Numbered from the stretch's first letter, positions 46,866 through 56,810 are shown. The stretch: 64,000 nt of DNA from Marinibactrum halimedae (GCF_021234875.1 NZ_JAJQVM010000001.1:236270-300269); one strand, 5' to 3'. A program made the numbers and translations. Notes: a model not told the origin generated them from the letters alone.

Positions 46866-48221
46866 TTATGGTTGTCCATTAAAATATTTTTTTAAGTTCG
46901 CCCAGCATTCCATGTAGTTAGTTTGTCGTAATGGTGTATGGAGAGCAAACTCTGTTGGCTCTATTACCCAATGAGATTCAAACATAAAGGCCAATGTGTC
47001 TTGATGTTGCTCGGGAATTAGCTTGCCGTTAACGGCCTGTTCAAAAACTTCTGCTTCAGGCCCATGAGGAGACATGCAGTTATGTAGGCTCATCCCCCCA
47101 GGAAGAAATCCGTTTGGCTTTGCTTCGTATTGCCCTTTAATGAGCCCCATAAATTCGCTCATTGTGTTTCTGTGATACCAGGGTGGGCGGAAGGTATGTT
47201 CACTCACCTGCCAGCGTGGTGGAAAAATCACAAAATCTACATTAGCGGTTCCTTCAGCAAAGCTTGGAGAAGTGAGTACGGTAAAAATAGAAGGATCTGG
47301 GTGGTCAAAGCTGACACTGTTGATGACGTTAAAGCGACTAAGCTGGTATTTGTAGGGCGCACTGGTACCAACCCAAGCTACAACATCCAGTGGAGAATGG
47401 TTTAATTTGGCACGATACAGTTGGCCAAAAAATTTTGTGATTAATTCACAGGGCTCATCAATGTCTTCAAAATAGGCTTTGGGATATTCAAAGTCACGGT
47501 CATTGGCGTAACCATTCGCTCCTACAGGCCCTCTTTCTGGTAGCGTAAAGCTTTGTCCATAATTTTCGCAAATATAACCACGAGCTTGTTCGTTAATTAG
47601 CATAATTTTAAATTTGATACCTCTTGGTATCACTAAAATGTCACCAGGTTCAACATAAAGCAGCCCGAATTCTGTATAGGCGCAAATGTCACCCAGTTCA
47701 GGAACAATTAAAAGCTCTCCGTCTGCGTTATAAAAGTATCTATTTTCCATACTTTTATTGGCGGTATAGATGTGAATGGCAATACCTGCTTTTGTTTTGA
47801 CGTTACCGTTTGCTGCAATGGTAGTAAGCCCATCGATAAAATCGGTAGGTTGTGTTGGAATAGGAATGGGATCCCAACGCATGTTATTTGGCGGGCAATA
47901 AGAATCATTAAGAGGGGCGCTTTTGATGGCGCCAAGATTTTTTTCGTTTTTTATGCTTGTTTTATCGGTATTTTGGTTAAGTAAACCTAAGGGTTCAAAA
48001 TCATTCATTGCCACAGAAGGACGAATTCGGTACAGCCAAGAGCGCCGGTTACAGTGGCGTGGTGCGGTAAAAGCGGTCGAGCTAAATTGCTCAGCGTATA
48101 AGCCGTAAGCACAGCGTTGAGGATTGAATTGTCCAACCGGCAAGGCACCTGGTAGAGCCTCAGTTTCATGTTCATTTCCAAAACCCGATAAGTAACTAAT
48201 CTCATTGTGAAGCTTCATCAT
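46866..48221 (-). CDS. hmgA: Homogentisate 1,2-dioxygenase
   Basis: A 451-residue non-heme iron ring-cleaving dioxygenase. It opens with YLSGFGNEHETEALPGALPV and carries GVKF-equivalent VIPRGIKFKIML and the C-terminal iron-site region MSLHNCMSPHGPEAEVFEQA. Length is as usual. It converts homogentisate to maleylacetoacetate; fahA follows. The first gene of the presumed operon. Confidence 0.97.
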   Translation of the reverse strand: MMKLHNEISYLSGFGNEHETEALPGALPVGQFNPQRCAYGLYAEQFSSTAFTAPRHCNRRSWLYRIRPSVAMNDFEPLGLLNQNTDKTSIKNEKNLGAIKSAPLNDSYCPPNNMRWDPIPIPTQPTDFIDGLTTIAANGNVKTKAGIAIHIYTANKSMENRYFYNADGELLIVPELGDICAYTEFGLLYVEPGDILVIPRGIKFKIMLINEQARGYICENYGQSFTLPERGPVGANGYANDRDFEYPKAYFEDIDEPCELITKFFGQLYRAKLNHSPLDVVAWVGTSAPYKYQLSRFNVINSVSFDHPDPSIFTVLTSPSFAEGTANVDFVIFPPRWQVSEHTFRPPWYHRNTMSEFMGLIKGQYEAKPNGFLPGGMSLHNCMSPHGPEAEVFEQAVNGKLIPEQHQDTLAFMFESHWVIEPTEFALHTPLRQTNYMECWANLKKYFNGQP

Positions 48222-48562
48222 CGCCCCTTAGTTTTTATCTTTTATGTTGTTATTGTCGTCTTAGCTTCAGAATTTCTATTTTTGATTCATTGTATTGAAT
48301 GATTACGTTAACCTAATTTTGAAATATGGTAATCCATTTTTCGAGCTTTTATCATCTTTATTGATAGTAGAAAGGTTATGGAAATGGTGGCTAGTTAGCA
48401 CGTTGTTGGCAACACAGTTGGTTTTGGCCAACCTTAGGGGCAATGTTAGGCGATTGGGTGTTAGAGGATGATTAACTCAAACTTGGAAAGAAAAACCGGC
48501 CAGTGGCCGGTTTAAGAATACGCGCAATGGATATGTTTAATAAAATGAAAGCGTATAGAAAA
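48222..48562. other. Spacer between hmgA and the GH26-cytochrome fusion
   Basis: About 340 bases containing the hmgA promoter region and the terminator of the fusion gene. No gene supported. Confidence 0.5.
48493..48513 (-). terminator. Terminator of the GH26-cytochrome fusion gene
   Basis: AAACCGGCC pairs with GGCCGGTTT around AGT; on the minus strand the stem ends in TTTTTCTTT. It is 50 bases past the stop. Confidence 0.9.
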
Positions 48563-51500
48563 TCATAAGGCGTGCAGATAGTCGATAATTGCTTTACGTG
48601 CTGATGGCGATGCCTGGAGGTAGGCGTTTCTCGCATTGTTGCCCTTGCCTCTATGGCGTTGGATAGCCGCATCAAAAGTGTGAGAGGTGCCATCGTGCAT
48701 GAGTTGGAAACTATCTTGATTACCTGTACGTACATAGGAAGATAATCCTACTCCCCATAATGGAGCAGTTCGAAATTCACCCTCCCCTAAGTCGTGTAAG
48801 AGTAGATCCGTATAAGGGTGAATGGTCTGATCGGACAGTTCTGAAAACTCACTTTCACCGGTTTGCACTTCCATAATGTGGCACTGGTTGCAACCAAATT
48901 CTTGAAAGCGCTGGTGTCCTGGGTGCTCGGTAAGGTTCGCCCGAGGAGACGGAATGGCGGTGAGGCTGGCATATACCACTAAATCGTTTAATGTTTCATC
49001 ATCAATTTCTTGAGGGCCAAAGCCATTCACACTGGTTCCTACTCCCATATCAGATTTTAAGGCATCGACAATCTGATGTTTTACGGTGGCAGTATTGGCA
49101 TCCCAGCCGTATTTTCCAACACGTGTTACCCCTTCAAAATTGACGTAATTGACTCGCCCGCCATTCATGCGTGCCCAAGATTTTATAGTGGCATCTGGGA
49201 TAGCATCTAGTAATCCCATGCCAAGCATACGTGGGGGGATGACAGCTTGGGTTGTTTGGCGTTCCCCTGAGCCATTGGCAAAGTGGCAATCAATACATGA
49301 GTTTTGAATGGCTTGAGTTGTTTTGCCCGCCATTTCAGGGAAATTTAAGTTTCCATTTGAGGCTTGGGGGCCAGGTAATAGCTGCTCTACATGATGCCCG
49401 TCGTTAAAGTCGGTGTGAAATAAGCGACGGCCTCTCAGCCAAGATTCAATGTGATTTCCACCAATGTTATAGGCGTGTTGCATGTACGCCAATCGTTGCT
49501 GTTCTCCTCCGGTTGGTGACAGTTGCGGTATGGTGGTGTCGCCTCCAAGTGAGGAATACGCATCATTGATACCAGTAAGCCCTGCTGCTGGGTCTTGGTT
49601 ATTGGTCGTGAACCCTTCTCCCAGTATGTACCGAAAGGTTTGCCCGTAATAATTAACGTTATCGCCTGTAAGTTGTGCTTGATCAAAATTAATGGTGGTT
49701 TCAAACTCAATTTGTGTGCCGTAGTTAAACGGAATGCTTAGGTTTTGATCTGGCTTCATTACGGCTCTCCAACGAGTGGCTTGGGCTCGTTGTGAGGCGC
49801 TAGCGCTACAGGCCGGAACGATATCACCGTTATCCAAAACAAGGTCCATCACATAACCGTATTCGAAGTTGGTTTCATCCCCATAGACTTTGGAGAAGCG
49901 CCAGTTAGGTACTTGTTGATTGCAATCTTTGGTATTCCCAAAAACATCAATCATGGACATAGGTACGGCACTGCTGAGAATAACGACAACACAAGGGTCT
50001 GTAGTACCGCAGTTTTGAAGTCGCTCGCTAGTGGCGCTATCACGAGTGTAATCGCGCATCTCAAAGGCCCCGAATCGGGCTCGCCAATACTCGATATTGA
50101 AGTTGTTAAAGTCACTGTGGCTGAGCTCGTGTCGAACGCGGTATCGTTCAGCTCTTCGTGTGATGACGACATCATTAATAATTTCTGTAGTGGAGATGTA
50201 GCTTTTAATGTCTCCGTTGGTGGGAATAAGCGGAGTAACGATAGTGCCATTATCATTGCTGCCGTTATTTCCGTTATTTCCGTTATTTCCGTTATCACTT
50301 TGCCCATTGCCGTTTTGTCCATTGTCACTTTGCCCGTTGTTGCTTCCGCTATTACTGTCTGAGTCGTTGGTGGGGCTGGTAGGGGTATTTCCGGTACCTT
50401 GTGGGCAAGAGAGTGGCGCGCCATTGAAGATGACTTCCCCAATCGAGACTGAATCGCTTTGTGCGGTGAGGGTTAATGAGGTGCTGCCTGTAATGCCTTG
50501 CCACTGAAGTGGTAAGCGCATTCCTGAATCAATGGCGTTGGTGGTGTTGTGAGTACCATAGGTCAGCTCGATAAGTTGGCTGTTGCTAGCACTATTGGAT
50601 GTGACTTCGACTCGGTCATTGCCAGTCCCTTCTAGTGTCCACTGGAAGGATTGGTTTTGAGCCAATACGCCTAAATCGGTGCAAGATGCTGTGTCGACAG
50701 GTTCTTCATCAGTATGACTTCCGGCCGATGTATTATCTCCTGTTGTACCTCCTGTTGCTGTGCCCCCTGTTGTTGTACTTCCATCTCCATTCGTGCTTCC
50801 TGTGCCTGCGTTTCCTCCGGTGTCGCTTCCTTGGCCTGGACTGGCTGGCTGAGAAGAGAGGAACGTGAGCTGGTCAATATTCACTGCGGTATCGCCGTTA
50901 TTGAACGCCAAGGCGACAGTGTCACCTTGATTGATAGGAAGTGCGATGGAGGTTGTGTTATAGGTGCCGGTCCATGCCCCAGTAGTTTCAAAGGTAATCG
51001 GATGTTTTACATCATTGACGCTAAGGGTAATGGAGCCGCTGAATGCGGAAGCGTAATGTAACTCTACAGAAGTGGCTGAGGGTGCATCGTTAATAATAAA
51101 ACCTGCCCCCGTATTACTAATGTAGGCAACACCAGCATTTCCTGATGCCGCTGTGTCTGAATAGACTGTGGCAGATCCAGTCAGTGTACTGTTTTCAGCT
51201 TCAATAACAACACGGGTAGTTTCCGGTGAAGAGGGTGGGGAGGTGGTATTAGGCCCTTGAGGTGAAGCGGACGTGTGCAGCCTGTCCAATAGGTCTGAAC
51301 TTGGTGTTAACCATTGGTCGCCAGTGACTTCTGCAAGCCAGCGTGAGCGTATATCCGTGTTGCCTTGTATTCTTGTATCACCCCAATACCCGTTTTCATA
51401 GGGAGCTGCCCACATTGGCTGGCTGTCCCAATCAGCATTAATGTAAGCAACGGCCTTAATGACATCGCTGTTGCTTTCAATGAAGGCAAAGTAGTTTGCA

Positions 51501-52318
51501 AACCACTCGTTCCATATCTGCGGCCCAGTTTTGACGACATCGGAAGTAGTGCGCTGAAGGCTGCTGTTGTAGGTCAGTTCTGTCGTGTCATAACGCTGAG
51601 GGGCAGATTCCGCAATCATTAAGGGTTTATTACGGGAGCGCGCAAGTGACACCATTGGTGAAAGGGCACCGTTGTTGCAATCTTGAGGGGTAAAGTAAGA
51701 CAGGCCCATCCAATCTACATATTGGTCTCCAGGATACCACTCTTCAATGCCTTGGCTGAGATAGCTGCCACCGCAGTAGGTGGCGCCTTGCCATACCATC
51801 GCGACGTTATTAGCCTGAATATTCGATAAAACCTGGTGCATGCGTTGCCAAGCTTGAATAAAGGCATTAGGTTCATAGGTATTCCAAATACCGTCAAATT
51901 CATAGCCCCAACGCAGAAAAACAGGGCGGTTCCAGTCTTTTAATGTTTGGGCCAGAGTTTGAAGATTTTGATCTAGTGTGCCTTGGTTAATCGCGTCAAG
52001 CTCGCCAACAAGATAGACACCAATGGCCAGGGCGCTGTTGGGGTAGTCCTGATGCAATTGCGCCATGTTATTATCGCCGGCATCATTGTTCACCAGTGTA
52101 TTCAGTCCACTGAGGTCGGAGATAGAGATATAACCAGTGAGTCCGGTCGGGATGTGCCCAGTATTTGAGGTATAAGCGGAAATGCTGTCTAGGTCTTGTC
52201 CGATAAATAGCAACTTTTTATCAGAAGGAGGGAGCAGAGGCCCTTCAACGGCCGTGGCGGATAACGCTGTGCCAAATAACAGAGGGCAGAGTTTTAACAC
52301 AAATGATGGGCGCATCAC
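48563..52318 (-). CDS. Secreted fusion: GH26-like glycosidase - CBM-type modules - di-heme cytochrome
   Basis: A 1251-residue exported protein. Order: signal peptide (LCPLLFGTALSATAVEG); GH26-like barrel (residues ~25-350) with putative acid/base Glu140 (LRWGYEFDGIWNTYE) and nucleophile Glu237 (PLMIAESAPQRYD); a CBM6/35-like sandwich (~370-490; VVIEAENSTLTGS, VELHYASAFSGSI); a Gly/Thr linker; a second sandwich (~548-645; FQWTLEGTGNDRVEV); an Asn/Gly/Ser-rich linker; and a ~550-residue di-heme domain with CIDCH (Cys1008), CNQCH (Cys1143), RTAPLWGVGLSS and LMHDGTSHTFDAAI. The barrel is closely related to the enzyme at 17.2 kb. Polysaccharide hydrolysis and redox chemistry are thus on one chain. 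It lacks the secreted-repeat segment of the other two cytochromes. The frame is open throughout, with linkers at each junction, so this looks like a real fusion. Confidence 0.83.
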   Translation of the reverse strand: MMRPSFVLKLCPLLFGTALSATAVEGPLLPPSDKKLLFIGQDLDSISAYTSNTGHIPTGLTGYISISDLSGLNTLVNNDAGDNNMAQLHQDYPNSALAIGVYLVGELDAINQGTLDQNLQTLAQTLKDWNRPVFLRWGYEFDGIWNTYEPNAFIQAWQRMHQVLSNIQANNVAMVWQGATYCGGSYLSQGIEEWYPGDQYVDWMGLSYFTPQDCNNGALSPMVSLARSRNKPLMIAESAPQRYDTTELTYNSSLQRTTSDVVKTGPQIWNEWFANYFAFIESNSDVIKAVAYINADWDSQPMWAAPYENGYWGDTRIQGNTDIRSRWLAEVTGDQWLTPSSDLLDRLHTSASPQGPNTTSPPSSPETTRVVIEAENSTLTGSATVYSDTAASGNAGVAYISNTGAGFIINDAPSATSVELHYASAFSGSITLSVNDVKHPITFETTGAWTGTYNTTSIALPINQGDTVALAFNNGDTAVNIDQLTFLSSQPASPGQGSDTGGNAGTGSTNGDGSTTTGGTATGGTTGDNTSAGSHTDEEPVDTASCTDLGVLAQNQSFQWTLEGTGNDRVEVTSNSASNSQLIELTYGTHNTTNAIDSGMRLPLQWQGITGSTSLTLTAQSDSVSIGEVIFNGAPLSCPQGTGNTPTSPTNDSDSNSGSNNGQSDNGQNGNGQSDNGNNGNNGNNGSNDNGTIVTPLIPTNGDIKSYISTTEIINDVVITRRAERYRVRHELSHSDFNNFNIEYWRARFGAFEMRDYTRDSATSERLQNCGTTDPCVVVILSSAVPMSMIDVFGNTKDCNQQVPNWRFSKVYGDETNFEYGYVMDLVLDNGDIVPACSASASQRAQATRWRAVMKPDQNLSIPFNYGTQIEFETTINFDQAQLTGDNVNYYGQTFRYILGEGFTTNNQDPAAGLTGINDAYSSLGGDTTIPQLSPTGGEQQRLAYMQHAYNIGGNHIESWLRGRRLFHTDFNDGHHVEQLLPGPQASNGNLNFPEMAGKTTQAIQNSCIDCHFANGSGERQTTQAVIPPRMLGMGLLDAIPDATIKSWARMNGGRVNYVNFEGVTRVGKYGWDANTATVKHQIVDALKSDMGVGTSVNGFGPQEIDDETLNDLVVYASLTAIPSPRANLTEHPGHQRFQEFGCNQCHIMEVQTGESEFSELSDQTIHPYTDLLLHDLGEGEFRTAPLWGVGLSSYVRTGNQDSFQLMHDGTSHTFDAAIQRHRGKGNNARNAYLQASPSARKAIIDYLHAL

Positions 52319-52798
52319 TAGAATCCCTTAGCTGATAGTGAATCAGCAATGACTGTTTGTTGGAATATCGCGTAGAAAGCGATGTTGGCGTTACCCTAAG
52401 ACAGATTTCGTGGCGCACTTGTGAGTTGTATCGTGGAGCTGGATTCAAACAAAGTGTGTGTCTAGCCTGATCACGATCATTATGAATAAAAAAGGAGTGC
52501 GCTTATGTAATATTTAATTTGACGCAGTATGACACATAACTATTTTTGTAGAAATTTTATATGCCTTTTTTCATTAACTTTATCTGTCTGACTGGTCATT
52601 TAAAGGAATTGATTTCTTGATGGCCTGAAAAGTATAAAAAATAAAACATAATGGAATAAAAGGTGTGTTAGGGGGGATAAATAGTGCATTCTCTGTGCTG
52701 CCCATTATGGAAAATTGCCGAGCTATATCATTTTACAAGCCGCTACATGTTGATGACTTACGAAAACCCTACGAATTGTTAAAAGTTTACGAACTGCT
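52319..52798. other. Divergent spacer upstream of the fusion gene
   Basis: About 480 bases. Unlike its paralogs' leaders, no TGTAAACGATTACA-type site was found by eye. Short repeats of TACGAA with period 17-18 occur at about 52758-52795. No gene supported. Confidence 0.5.
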
Positions 52799-53074
52799 AT
52801 GAAAACCGATGCCAAGACGCTTGTGGAGCGTCATAAAAACTTAATTCATTCTGAAAACCAAAAAGTCATTAGCCATAACCAACGAAGTGATGGTGAATGG
52901 GTAATGCACAGCGTCATGATTGATGGTTGCAAAGTGCCCTTTAAGTTTAAACGTAAGGAGAAGTATCAGAGTTTGGTAGGGGCGCGTGTAAATTTGACTT
53001 ATTATCCTGATACCGAAACGGTTGCAGGGCTTCCTTTTGAGGTAATGAAGGTGGTGAGAATAAAACGATCTTAA
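52799..53074 (+). CDS. Small conserved hypothetical protein
   Basis: A 91-residue basic soluble protein (LVERHKNLIHSENQKVIS ... CKVPFKFKRKEKYQSLVG ... LTYYPDTETVAGLPFEVMKV). The predicted pattern of short beta strands and the compact hydrophobic core look like a real small domain. I do not recognise a family. No strong ribosome site is visible. Neighbours (PHB depolymerase downstream) give no firm hint. Confidence 0.6.
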   Translation: MKTDAKTLVERHKNLIHSENQKVISHNQRSDGEWVMHSVMIDGCKVPFKFKRKEKYQSLVGARVNLTYYPDTETVAGLPFEVMKVVRIKRS

Positions 53075-53372
53075 CCTAATGAACTCTGAGCTATTCTTGG
53101 AGGAGATATTGATGATGCAAATGCCTCTTTGATAGTAATCAGTGTTGTTAGTACCTGCCTATCTTTCTTAACTTCAACTACTCAAACAAAACTTGTCGTT
53201 TCTGTACACATATTCGGCGCAATAAGCGCAAAACTCTGGCAAGTAGTCACTATAATAGCGGGTGGAGCGAGCAGGCTTTAGTGAAATGGATGGCTTAGCT
53301 CATTACCTGCGCAAAATCTGAATCAACTGATGTTCTAATTGCAACTTTTAACCACGTGTTGAGGGATGTGTT

Positions 53373-54452
53373 ATGGATAGTTTTTCAAAATTGCTACGAA
53401 GAGTAAGCCGTTCTGCGGTGATTGTATTGCCTTTTTTAGTTTCTACTCACACTGCGATAGCCGCAGATAAGTTGCCTGCATTAGGGGTTAACTTAGAAAA
53501 TACCTCAGTATCGGGTCTTTCATCCGGTGCGTTCATGACCTCCCAATTTTATGTGGTTAATTCAGATATCATGGTGGGGGCTGGGGTGATTGCAGGTGGA
53601 CCTTATTTATGTGCGCAGTCTTATGCATACCAAAGCTATATGGTAAACGCGACGACAGCGTGTATGAACCCATTAACGGCCAGTGTTGGGCCGAATACCC
53701 AAATGCTTGTCAGTAAAACGAAAAAGCTTTCGAAAGAAAAAAAAATAGATAACATAGATAACATTAAGGACGATAAAATTTATATTTTTTCGGGGAAAGC
53801 TGATCATGTTGTAGCCACTAAAGTGGTTGATCAAACAGAAAAGTTTTTCCTAGATCTTGGCGTTGATGCAGATTCTATTCTGTATAACACTAATGTTGAT
53901 GCAGGGCATGCCATTATCACCAACAATAAAAAAGATACGGAATGTGATTTAACTAAGGCGCCGTTTATCAATGATTGTGATTTTGAGCAATCACACCGCA
54001 TTATTCGGCACATCTATGGTGATACTAAGCCGCCATCAGAAAAAGCCACAGGTAAAATCATTAAATTTGATCAACTTGAATTTGTTGATTCCGAGTATAC
54101 CAGTATGAGCAAACACGCTTATGCTTATGTTCCAGACCAGTGTTATTCGCAATCGTGTAATTTACATGTTGTTTTTCATGGTTGCTTGCAAGGTGCAGAC
54201 GTGATTGGTGATCAATACTATGCGGGTACTGGATATAATGAAATTGCAGATACCAATAACTTGGTCATGTTATATCCTCAAGTTCACCCTTCAAAAGGTA
54301 AGCCATTAAACCCACAAGGTTGTTGGGATTTTTGGGGATATTCCTTACCTGAAGAATCTCAACCGGATTACTTCACAAAAGAAGCGCCTCAAATCAAAGC
54401 GGTAACCAAAATGGTAAAACGCCTTGCACAGCAAAATGTTGCTGCACAATAG
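53373..54452 (+). CDS. Exported poly(3-hydroxybutyrate) depolymerase-family esterase
   Basis: A 359-residue alpha/beta hydrolase with a signal peptide (SAVIVLPFLVSTHTAIAAD). The nucleophile Ser is in SVSGLSSGAFMTSQFYV, the likely acidic residue in IYIFSGKADHVV, and the His in VDAGHAIITN; LHVVFHGCLQGADVIG is the second typical motif. It fits the PHB depolymerase family that acts on amorphous or denatured polymer in the periplasm or outside. GAGGG precedes the ATG. A phasin gene follows 129 bases later, supporting a PHB role. Confidence 0.85.
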   Translation: MDSFSKLLRRVSRSAVIVLPFLVSTHTAIAADKLPALGVNLENTSVSGLSSGAFMTSQFYVVNSDIMVGAGVIAGGPYLCAQSYAYQSYMVNATTACMNPLTASVGPNTQMLVSKTKKLSKEKKIDNIDNIKDDKIYIFSGKADHVVATKVVDQTEKFFLDLGVDADSILYNTNVDAGHAIITNNKKDTECDLTKAPFINDCDFEQSHRIIRHIYGDTKPPSEKATGKIIKFDQLEFVDSEYTSMSKHAYAYVPDQCYSQSCNLHVVFHGCLQGADVIGDQYYAGTGYNEIADTNNLVMLYPQVHPSKGKPLNPQGCWDFWGYSLPEESQPDYFTKEAPQIKAVTKMVKRLAQQNVAAQ

Positions 54453-54581
54453 TGTGTGTTTTTTAGGTTAGTAATTTGGGGGTGTAGTTTTTGGTGTAGT
54501 TTTTGATAAGTCAGAGGTGGTGATTTGTATCATGATTACCACCTTCAATGAACTCTGAAACCCGTAAATGGAGATAATGAA

Positions 54582-55106
54582 ATGGCTGCTGGTGATCAAT
54601 CTTATTTTGAGCTGGATCCTAAGTTAGAAAAAGCATTAAGTAGAGTTGTTGAAACAGGTAAAACCACTATTGAAAATATGAATGTTGTTGCCAGAGCAAT
54701 CACGCCTTTCAAAACGTTTGCTCAAATCAATGACAATACAACGAACTTTTTGAATAGTGTGGATTGGGGGAATGTGGTTAAAAATTCTTATTTACCTGAG
54801 TCATACCAAACACCTCTAACACAGCTTGCTGAAATTCAGCAAGCGGCTATTAAAACGACGGTTGAAGGACAAGCGAGTTTTTTTAAAACCCTTTCAACAG
54901 AGGGGAAAGAAATTGCGTCAACACCCGTGCCTATTGAAAAGCCTCAGGAGGCAATGGCGGATTACATTGATAAAAGCTTGGACTTATACGATGACGTTAA
55001 TGAGGCGATGAAAGAGCAGGCCAGTCAACTCAATACTGTACAATCGGCTTATATGGCTTGGTATCAAAATACATTGCAGTCAATGTCTGCGGCGCCTAAA
55101 ACGTAA
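54582..55106 (+). CDS. Phasin-family protein
   Basis: A 174-residue helical cytoplasmic protein, amphipathic throughout, without Cys or Trp clusters typical of enzymes: KLEKALSRVVETGKTTIENM, LAEIQQAAIKTTVEGQASFF, LYDDVNEAMKEQASQLNTVQ. This matches phasins, which coat PHB granules. TGGAG lies 9 bases before the start. No phaC synthase is in the window. Confidence 0.75.
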   Translation: MAAGDQSYFELDPKLEKALSRVVETGKTTIENMNVVARAITPFKTFAQINDNTTNFLNSVDWGNVVKNSYLPESYQTPLTQLAEIQQAAIKTTVEGQASFFKTLSTEGKEIASTPVPIEKPQEAMADYIDKSLDLYDDVNEAMKEQASQLNTVQSAYMAWYQNTLQSMSAAPKT

Positions 55107-55432
55107 TGTCTATTACTCAATTAACGAAGTTTTATTATTTAACGTTAGGTGCCTAACCTTAGTTCAGTGTTTAATCCGCCGTAATCTTATTATTACGATT
55201 CCATTATTGTGAGCCGATAATGCCTACAATCTAACCACTTTTTTATCTGACTATGAGTGTAATGCATCTTTATAATACTCTCTTAGGGCGATAAAAAAGT
55301 AGGTTAGTCGTTATTATATTGTCGTACAATTGCAATCGAATTTCGTTATAACACCCTCGGAATACCAATAGCCAAGAGACCACTGTATTACGAATGGTCG
55401 AAGTGGCATAAATAGATCATTAAGAGGGTGTT
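55107..55432. other. Spacer with a long imperfect inverted repeat
   Basis: Contains a 17-18 bp inverted repeat at 55231-55247 and 55290-55307 (see repeat entry). No gene supported. Confidence 0.5.
55231..55307. repeat. Long imperfect inverted repeat
   Basis: CTAACCACTTTTTTATC (55231-55247) is inverted at 55290-55307 with one extra base, enclosing 42 bases. It could be a terminator after the phasin gene or the ends of a small non-autonomous element. Confidence 0.65.
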
Positions 55433-56764
55433 ATGAAAAAATCACTATTGTTTTTATCGATGGTCAATGTGGTTGCGGTTGCTGGAGTGGCATTATCGAA
55501 CCTATCGCTGGCTTCTCTGTACGATACTGATAGAGAAGAGCGAATGATCATCGATTCGGCTGAAAATACGAGCGATGGGGATGCCAAAGTATTTGTAGGA
55601 AAGCCTTGGTTATCGGGGTTTGTATCCTTACCCGCTGATTCATTTGCAGAAGGGCCTGCGTCTGGTGGAGATGATGGGGAGGGTAATCCTATTTCGTCGA
55701 ATGGACGTGTAGGTCCGTTTCCTGGGCAACCCATTCAAGGCTTTAGTGCGGTACAGCGAGGTTCATTGCATCCACATCATTTTCTTTTCTTATCGGATAA
55801 TGGGTTCGGAGCCAAAGAAAATAGCTCAGACTACCTTTTGCGTCTTTATGAAACGACAGTCAATTTTTCTTGGTTTGACCCCGGAAAAATTTCTGTGGAA
55901 GACTATGTTTCCTTTTCTGACCCAAATCACTATGTTCCTTTTCCCATTACACTGGAAGATGGTTCTGAGCGTTTATTGACTGGCTCTGACTTTGATATTG
56001 AGTCACTGGTGGTCGACAATAATGGTGACTTGTGGATCGGTGATGAATTTGGCCCATTCCTTTTGCACTTTAGTAAAACAGGCGAACTACTGGAAGCGCC
56101 TATTGCCACACCAGAAATACGCAATGGGCAGATTGATTTATCTCGTCAGGTAATGTCTCCGCAAAATCCTTTTCTCTCTGGAGAAGCCACTCTTCCCCGT
56201 TCGAGGGGATTTGAAGGTATGGCTTTTAGCCCAGCTCGTGATTATCTGTACCCATTACTCGAAGGTACAGTAAAGGGAGACCCAGAAAACAGCCTACGAA
56301 TTTATAAGGTTTCTACCCAAACCAGTGAGTTTGTGGATTTTATCGGGTTTTATCCTACAACAAATGGGAACGCCATTGGAGATTTTACGACCATTAATGA
56401 TCATCAATTTTTAGTCATTGAGCGTGATGGTGGACAAGGAAGTAGTGCGGAGTTTAAGAAGATTTTCCTGATTGATTTCCGTCATGTTGATACAGAAGGT
56501 TTTATTCAGAAAACAGAGTTGGTTGACTTATTGAACATTAATGACCCTCTGGATGTGAATAATGATGGAGAAAAAACGTTTACCTTTCCTTTTGTAACCA
56601 TTGAAAACCTATTAGTGTTAGACCCTTTTACCCTGCTTGTGGCCAATGATAATAACTATCCATTTTCTGTAGGGCGTGGGCCGGATATTGATAATAACGA
56701 AATCATTAAAATCAGTTTGCCTAGACCTCTTTTATTGAGTCCAAAATTATGGTTTAAAAAATAA
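55433..56764 (+). CDS. Secreted phytase-like (esterase-like) domain protein
   Basis: A 443-residue exported protein with a signal helix (LLFLSMVNVVAVAGVALS). The body matches the Phytase-like (Pfam PF13449) beta-propeller type: LFLSDNGFGAKENSSDYLLR, FDIESLVVDNNGDLWIGDEF, SRGFEGMAFSP and TFPFVTIENLLVLDPFTLLV. The family is annotated as esterase-like activity of phytase, but substrates are poorly known. GAGGGTG precedes the start; the gene is convergent with nhaA. Confidence 0.82.
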   Translation: MKKSLLFLSMVNVVAVAGVALSNLSLASLYDTDREERMIIDSAENTSDGDAKVFVGKPWLSGFVSLPADSFAEGPASGGDDGEGNPISSNGRVGPFPGQPIQGFSAVQRGSLHPHHFLFLSDNGFGAKENSSDYLLRLYETTVNFSWFDPGKISVEDYVSFSDPNHYVPFPITLEDGSERLLTGSDFDIESLVVDNNGDLWIGDEFGPFLLHFSKTGELLEAPIATPEIRNGQIDLSRQVMSPQNPFLSGEATLPRSRGFEGMAFSPARDYLYPLLEGTVKGDPENSLRIYKVSTQTSEFVDFIGFYPTTNGNAIGDFTTINDHQFLVIERDGGQGSSAEFKKIFLIDFRHVDTEGFIQKTELVDLLNINDPLDVNNDGEKTFTFPFVTIENLLVLDPFTLLVANDNNYPFSVGRGPDIDNNEIIKISLPRPLLLSPKLWFKK

Positions 56765-56810
56765 TATTTCCTTGAAGTGAGGGGTATTTTAGCCCCTCTT
56801 CACGCTCAAT

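Noticed and set aside
52319..52500. Possible LacI-type operator before the GH26-cytochrome fusion
   Set aside because: Only half-site-like strings (GCGCTTATGTAA) were found, none with a CG-centred palindrome.
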